Source: an uncultured Eubacteriales bacterium (GTDB taxonomy: Bacteria > Bacillota > Clostridia > Lachnospirales > Lachnospiraceae). From it: a stretch of DNA of 7,789 nt. Made by a program: the position numbers and the translations under genes. The stretch spans positions 1 to 7,789 of the forward strand of contig ONWK01000360.1 in the NCBI GenBank assembly GCA_900321505.1, written 5' to 3'. Numbering within the stretch: position 1 is the stretch's first letter; the number at the start of each line of letters is the position of its first letter. Positions 6,223-7,789 of this stretch are shown piece after piece. The notes beneath the pieces are model-generated. The model was not told the origin of the DNA, ran no database searches, and saw nothing but the letters and a program-made list of their open reading frames with translations.

Positions 6223-7320
6223 TTATGCATTTTTATGGTCAGGAGCGTCGGGCTGTCCGGGAGCCATCGGGCCTCCGGGTCCGCCGGGACCTCTTACCGG
6301 TCTGGGCGCATTGGGATCCTTCTCACCCGGCTTGGGTTCGCCCGGAAGCGGGAATCTGAGATTCCAGGTGCTTCGAAGCGCATCCATAAAGCTCAGCATC
6401 TGCGCCGTCTCAATATGCTTCATCTGTTCCATCTCCGGCTTTCCGGTAATGATAGCTTCACGGGCAGCCAGGAACTGATATTCATATCCGTTTATCTGAT
6501 TGTCCGGAGGAAGATATTCGCCGATAAGCTCTCCGTCCCTGTCGAATACCGAAAGCGCCGTAGGGTCATTTGTTCCTTCGATCTCGATACGTCCCTCCAC
6601 GCCATAGATAACCGTGCGGTTATCCAGCTTGTTCATCATTGACACAACAGCTGTGGCTCCCTCGCCTCTGGGGAAGGTCATCTGTATCGTCTCCATACCG
6701 TCAACTCCGGTGGAAACTCCGACCATTGATGAAGCCATTGACTGCGGCATGCCTCCCATGGCAAGAGCTACCATCTGGATAGCATAGACGCCGAGATCCA
6801 GTAAAGCTCCTCCGGCCATTTCAGGGCGTATCAGCCTTTCCCTGTCTCTTAAATTGTATCCCATGGAAGTGGTCACATAACGTACAGGACCGATTGTTCC
6901 TTTCTTGAGTATCTCACGGAGCCTGTCCATAAGCGGTACAAACCGCGTCCACATAGCCTCTCCGATGAATACCTTCTTATCCCTTGCGTATTGGATCACC
7001 TGGGTTGCGGTAACCGCATTATAGGAAAAAGGCTTTTCAACCAGTACGGGCTTACCTGCATCTATACAGTTCTTTGCCCAGAGTGCATGATTGGTATTGA
7101 CCGTGGCAACATAAACCAGTTCCACCTCATCGTCCTTAATAAGCTCCTCATAGGAACCGTAAGCCTTAGGAACATTGTATTTTTCGGCAAATTCCTTAGC
7201 CCTGCTTTCCTCTCTTGCCGCTACAGCCGCTACCCTGAAGCCCTCAAGCTCGTTCAGGGTCTCGGCAATCTTTCCGGCAATATATCCGCATCCGAGTATA
7301 CCGACACTGAATTCGATCAT
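6223..7320 (-). CDS. Gfo/Idh/MocA-family NAD(P)-dependent oxidoreductase with a Gly/Pro-rich tail
   Basis: A 365-aa dehydrogenase of the Gfo/Idh/MocA family. The N-terminal Rossmann fold carries GILGCGYIA (GxGxxA at 10-15), the active-site EKP motif is at 95-97 (Lys96), and the C-terminal alpha/beta domain begins near 125. EAMWTRFVP (121-129) and ALLDLGVY (172-179, with Asp175 and Tyr179) resemble the dihydrodiol dehydrogenase / xylose dehydrogenase branch. These enzymes oxidise or reduce sugars, cyclitols or related diols; the substrate cannot be told. The catalytic domain should end near WNLRFP (319-324). The remaining 40 or so residues are rich in Gly, Pro and charge, including GPGGPGGPMAPG, which is unusual for the family. 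The frame is open and continuous, so the tail is genuinely encoded. The ATG at 7320 is preceded by AAGGA at 6 nt. No promoter is obvious in the 82-bp gap, most of which is the palindromic repeat, so it may be read from the upstream gene. Confidence 0.9.
   Translation of the reverse strand: MIEFSVGILGCGYIAGKIAETLNELEGFRVAAVAAREESRAKEFAEKYNVPKAYGSYEELIKDDEVELVYVATVNTNHALWAKNCIDAGKPVLVEKPFSYNAVTATQVIQYARDKKVFIGEAMWTRFVPLMDRLREILKKGTIGPVRYVTTSMGYNLRDRERLIRPEMAGGALLDLGVYAIQMVALAMGGMPQSMASSMVGVSTGVDGMETIQMTFPRGEGATAVVSMMNKLDNRTVIYGVEGRIEIEGTNDPTALSVFDRDGELIGEYLPPDNQINGYEYQFLAAREAIITGKPEMEQMKHIETAQMLSFMDALRSTWNLRFPLPGEPKPGEKDPNAPRPVRGPGGPGGPMAPGQPDAPDHKNA
6226..6353 (-). other. Gly/Pro-rich C-terminal tail of the oxidoreductase
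   Basis: This stretch encodes about the last 43 residues (about 323-365). Gly, Pro and Ala dominate, with a short collagen-like core GPGGPGGPMAPG and a hydrophilic end DHKNA. It is predicted to be disordered and looks richer in G+C than the surrounding gene. No frameshift is evident at the junction. Its role is unknown. Confidence 0.7.
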
Positions 7321-7350
7321 AATAATTCCTTTCTTACGTCAACATCTTAA

Positions 7351-7401
7351 ACCTTTGTGAACGATTATGGAAATCGTTCACAAATCCTCACGACCTTCGG
7401 G
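7351..7401 (-). repeat. Palindromic dispersed repeat, copy 2, flanked by CTTAAA direct repeats
   Basis: Inverted relative to the copy at 33-83. The two 13-bp arms (7354-7366 and 7372-7384) are identical to those of copy 1; only the loop and outer bases differ. CTTAAA occurs at 7346-7351 and again at 7402-7407, consistent with a 6-bp target duplication. The right CTTAAA contains the stop codon of the neighbouring minus-strand gene. No T-tract follows the stem in either direction. Confidence 0.75.
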
Positions 7402-7402
7402 C

Positions 7403-7789
7403 TTAAAAATCTTCGATCTCAAACTTGGCATTGCCGAAGACCTTCTTGAATTTCTCAATGAATTTTTTATATCCTTCGGAATTTTCATCAAGAACAGCTG
7501 CCGCATCTTCCTTACTTCCGGAGAAAAGATTTGCAACCGGCTTTCCGGTATCACGGGACTTCACATCAATGCCCGCCGACTTTGTCTTTATGGTAACGTC
7601 TCCGAAAACCTTTGCTGCTGTCTTTCCCTTGGAACTGGTCAGAGACAGCTCATCTATATGAAGACTGAGCTTCTTGCCTTTGTCAATTTCGGTAATCTTT
7701 CCCTTTAATGAAATGCTTCCCAGGCTTGCGCCGTTTACCGAAAGGCTTCCCGACCCATCAAAATCCTGTGAGGTTTTGGAATAGGTCTG
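7403..7789 (-). CDS. Unidentified protein, C-terminal 128 residues only
   Basis: An open minus-strand frame enters from the right edge and ends at TAA (7405-7403); the 5' part is outside the window and no internal Met is present. The visible part starts QTYSKTSQDFDGSG and is Ser/Thr/Lys-rich, with alternating hydrophobic patterns suggesting beta strands (GSLSVNGASLGSISLKGKI; LSLHIDELSLTSSKGK; GDVTIKTKSAGIDVKS). A helical, charged segment follows (about SKEDAAAVLDENSEGYKKFI onward) and the end is KFEIEDF. No membrane helix or catalytic motif is visible in this part. Composition would suit an extracytoplasmic or surface protein, but that rests on composition alone. I do not recognise the family. 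It may be cotranscribed with the oxidoreductase 82 bp downstream, with the palindromic repeat in between. Confidence 0.8.
   Translation of the reverse strand, partial: QTYSKTSQDFDGSGSLSVNGASLGSISLKGKITEIDKGKKLSLHIDELSLTSSKGKTAAKVFGDVTIKTKSAGIDVKSRDTGKPVANLFSGSKEDAAAVLDENSEGYKKFIEKFKKVFGNAKFEIEDF

Noticed and set aside
1..7789. CRISPR array, tRNA, rRNA, insertion sequence, toxin-antitoxin pair or phage genes
   Set aside because: No regular direct repeats, cloverleaf-like segments, transposase motifs or short paired genes were seen on either strand.

Overview
The window looks like a chromosomal segment of a low-to-moderate GC Firmicute, most likely a clostridium of the Lachnospiraceae type. 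This is inferred from the OhrR-like regulator, the BmrC/BmrD-like exporter pair, strong AGGAGG-type ribosome binding sites and consensus sigma-A promoters; no rRNA or other definitive marker is present. Almost all coding sequence is on the minus strand. The exception is aroD.

Layout, left to right: (a) 1-91, edge sequence with a small hairpin and copy 1 of a 51-bp palindromic repeat; (b) an OhrR/MarR-family peroxide-sensing repressor (minus), whose own consensus promoter is overlapped by an OhrR-type operator; (c) a terminator; (d) a minus-strand transcription unit read from about 5200 down to 720: two ABC half-exporters with a 1-nt overlap, then a HAD-family phosphatase; (e) a 168-bp divergent promoter region; (f) aroD, type I 3-dehydroquinate dehydratase (plus); (g) a perfect 20-bp stem hairpin between the convergent aroD and oxidoreductase genes; (h) a Gfo/Idh/MocA oxidoreductase (minus) with an unusual Gly/Pro-rich tail; (i) copy 2 of the palindromic repeat, in inverted orientation; (j) the 3' end of an unidentified minus-strand gene running off the right edge.

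How the genes fit together: the two ABC subunits form an asymmetric heterodimer. The upstream subunit has a degenerate ATPase site (Asp for the catalytic Glu, Gln for the H-loop His). The downstream subunit has an intact one but a variant signature motif. This is the pattern of BmrCD/LmrCD/TM287-288-type drug exporters. The HAD phosphatase probably rides on the same transcript. The OhrR-like gene is downstream of the terminator with its own promoter, so its control of the exporter is possible but not shown; no complete operator is seen at the exporter promoter. aroD and the oxidoreductase look like independent housekeeping or metabolic genes.

No CRISPR array, tRNA, rRNA, transposase or phage gene was seen. 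I found no clear new multi-gene system. The most unusual signals are the paired palindromic repeat (one copy flanked by a 6-bp direct repeat containing a stop codon), the operator-promoter overlap of the OhrR gene, and the Gly/Pro-rich tail of the oxidoreductase.
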